Of a stretch of 13,408 nucleotides of DNA, positions 13,211-13,408 are shown in pieces (the first letter of the stretch is position 1; each line of letters begins with the position of its first letter). The notes under the pieces were generated by a model that searched no databases, was not told the DNA's origin, and worked only from the letters and a program-made list of their open reading frames with translations. The position numbers and the translations under genes were made by a program. This DNA comes from Candidatus Bathyarchaeota archaeon (GTDB lineage: Archaea > Thermoproteota > Bathyarchaeia > Bathyarchaeales > DTEX01), in the NCBI GenBank assembly GCA_021162225.1, contig JAGGZB010000114.1, positions 1 through 13,408 of the forward strand, in the 5' to 3' direction.

Positions 13211-13408
13211 ATGAGAGATGTATACGTTAAGAGATCCGTGATTCGAAGTATCCTTGAATATGCATCAGCCTGTCATCCGAGAGAAGGAGTTCTCCTCTTA
13301 AGAGGAAAGGTAGATAGGAAGGGAACATGGATTGAAGAGGTTGAGTTACCTCCTCTCTCGATTCATGGAGCAGGTTTCTCAAGTTTTCGGGCAGATATGC
13401 TCCCGATA
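13211..13408 (+). CDS. JAMM/MPN-domain metalloprotease, N-terminal part
   Basis: The first 66 codons of a JAB1/MPN/Mov34 protein are visible before the window ends. The sequence VIRSILEYASACHPREGVLLLRG (in part) contains the family's first conserved Glu (Glu25). The ADMLPI block at the edge corresponds to the DMLPI segment just before the metal-binding HxHP motif in archaeal JAMM1 proteins, so the catalytic part must lie beyond the window. Archaeal JAMM enzymes cleave isopeptide or linear bonds to ubiquitin-like small modifiers, using zinc. The chosen ATG has GGGGA ten bases upstream and gives the usual N-terminal strand; an in-frame ATG at 13175 adds twelve residues. It is divergent from the membrane-anchored coiled-coil gene. 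Confidence 0.85.
   Translation, partial: MRDVYVKRSVIRSILEYASACHPREGVLLLRGKVDRKGTWIEEVELPPLSIHGAGFSSFRADMLPI

Noticed and set aside
1..13408. CRISPR arrays, insertion sequences, rRNA genes
   Set aside because: No regularly spaced repeats, transposase motifs, terminal inverted repeats or rRNA-like conserved sequence were seen.

Overview
The window looks like chromosomal DNA from an archaeon. The evidence is a LysW-type lysine (possibly also arginine) biosynthesis cluster, archaeal zinc-ribbon families (DUF1922-like and UPF0148), a tungsten-type aldehyde:ferredoxin oxidoreductase, a JAMM-domain protein close to the archaeal JAMM1 type, a tRNA-Gly with encoded CCA, TATA-like promoter elements and GGAGGTG-type ribosome binding sites. 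Base composition is moderate and Arg codons are rich in AGA/AGG. A TACK-type anaerobe (for example a Bathyarchaeia-like lineage) is my best guess, but this is inference; the sequence gives no direct taxonomic marker such as rRNA.

Layout. Positions 1-3887 (+) hold the 3' part of lysY followed by lysZ, lysJ and lysK, tightly packed and partly overlapping. Together they perform the phosphorylation, reduction, transamination and release steps on the LysW carrier protein; LysW and LysX are not in view and probably lie upstream. Positions 3913-5099 (+) hold two small zinc-ribbon proteins and an unrecognised 173-residue protein, whose end overlaps the end of the convergent thymidylate kinase gene (tmk, 5085-5687, -). 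A single AT-rich patch lies between tmk and the divergent tRNA-Gly(UCC) at 5775-5852. Next to the tRNA is a tiny ribbon-helix-helix regulator (5831-6001, -). Its last codons are read from the antisense strand of the tRNA gene, and a perfect 9-3-9 palindrome, a likely autoregulatory operator, lies just upstream of it.

Positions 6169-8568 (-) form a two-gene redox operon: a polyferredoxin with four [4Fe-4S] motifs, then a tungsten aldehyde:ferredoxin oxidoreductase. Transcribed divergently from it (8761-12012, +) are a DUF917 protein, a translationally coupled NodB-type deacetylase and a DegT-family PLP aminotransferase. This is an uncommon combination that may handle an amide- or acetamido-containing substrate. 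At the right edge, a predicted membrane-anchored, surface-exposed coiled-coil protein with a transglutaminase-like Cys-His-Asp domain (12136-13071, -) is divergent from the start of a JAMM metalloprotease gene (13211 to window end, +).

The best candidates for a second look are the orphan RHH regulator with its palindrome beside tRNA-Gly, the DUF917/deacetylase/DegT set, and the coiled-coil transglutaminase-like protein. I saw no CRISPR array, insertion sequence, rRNA or integrase.
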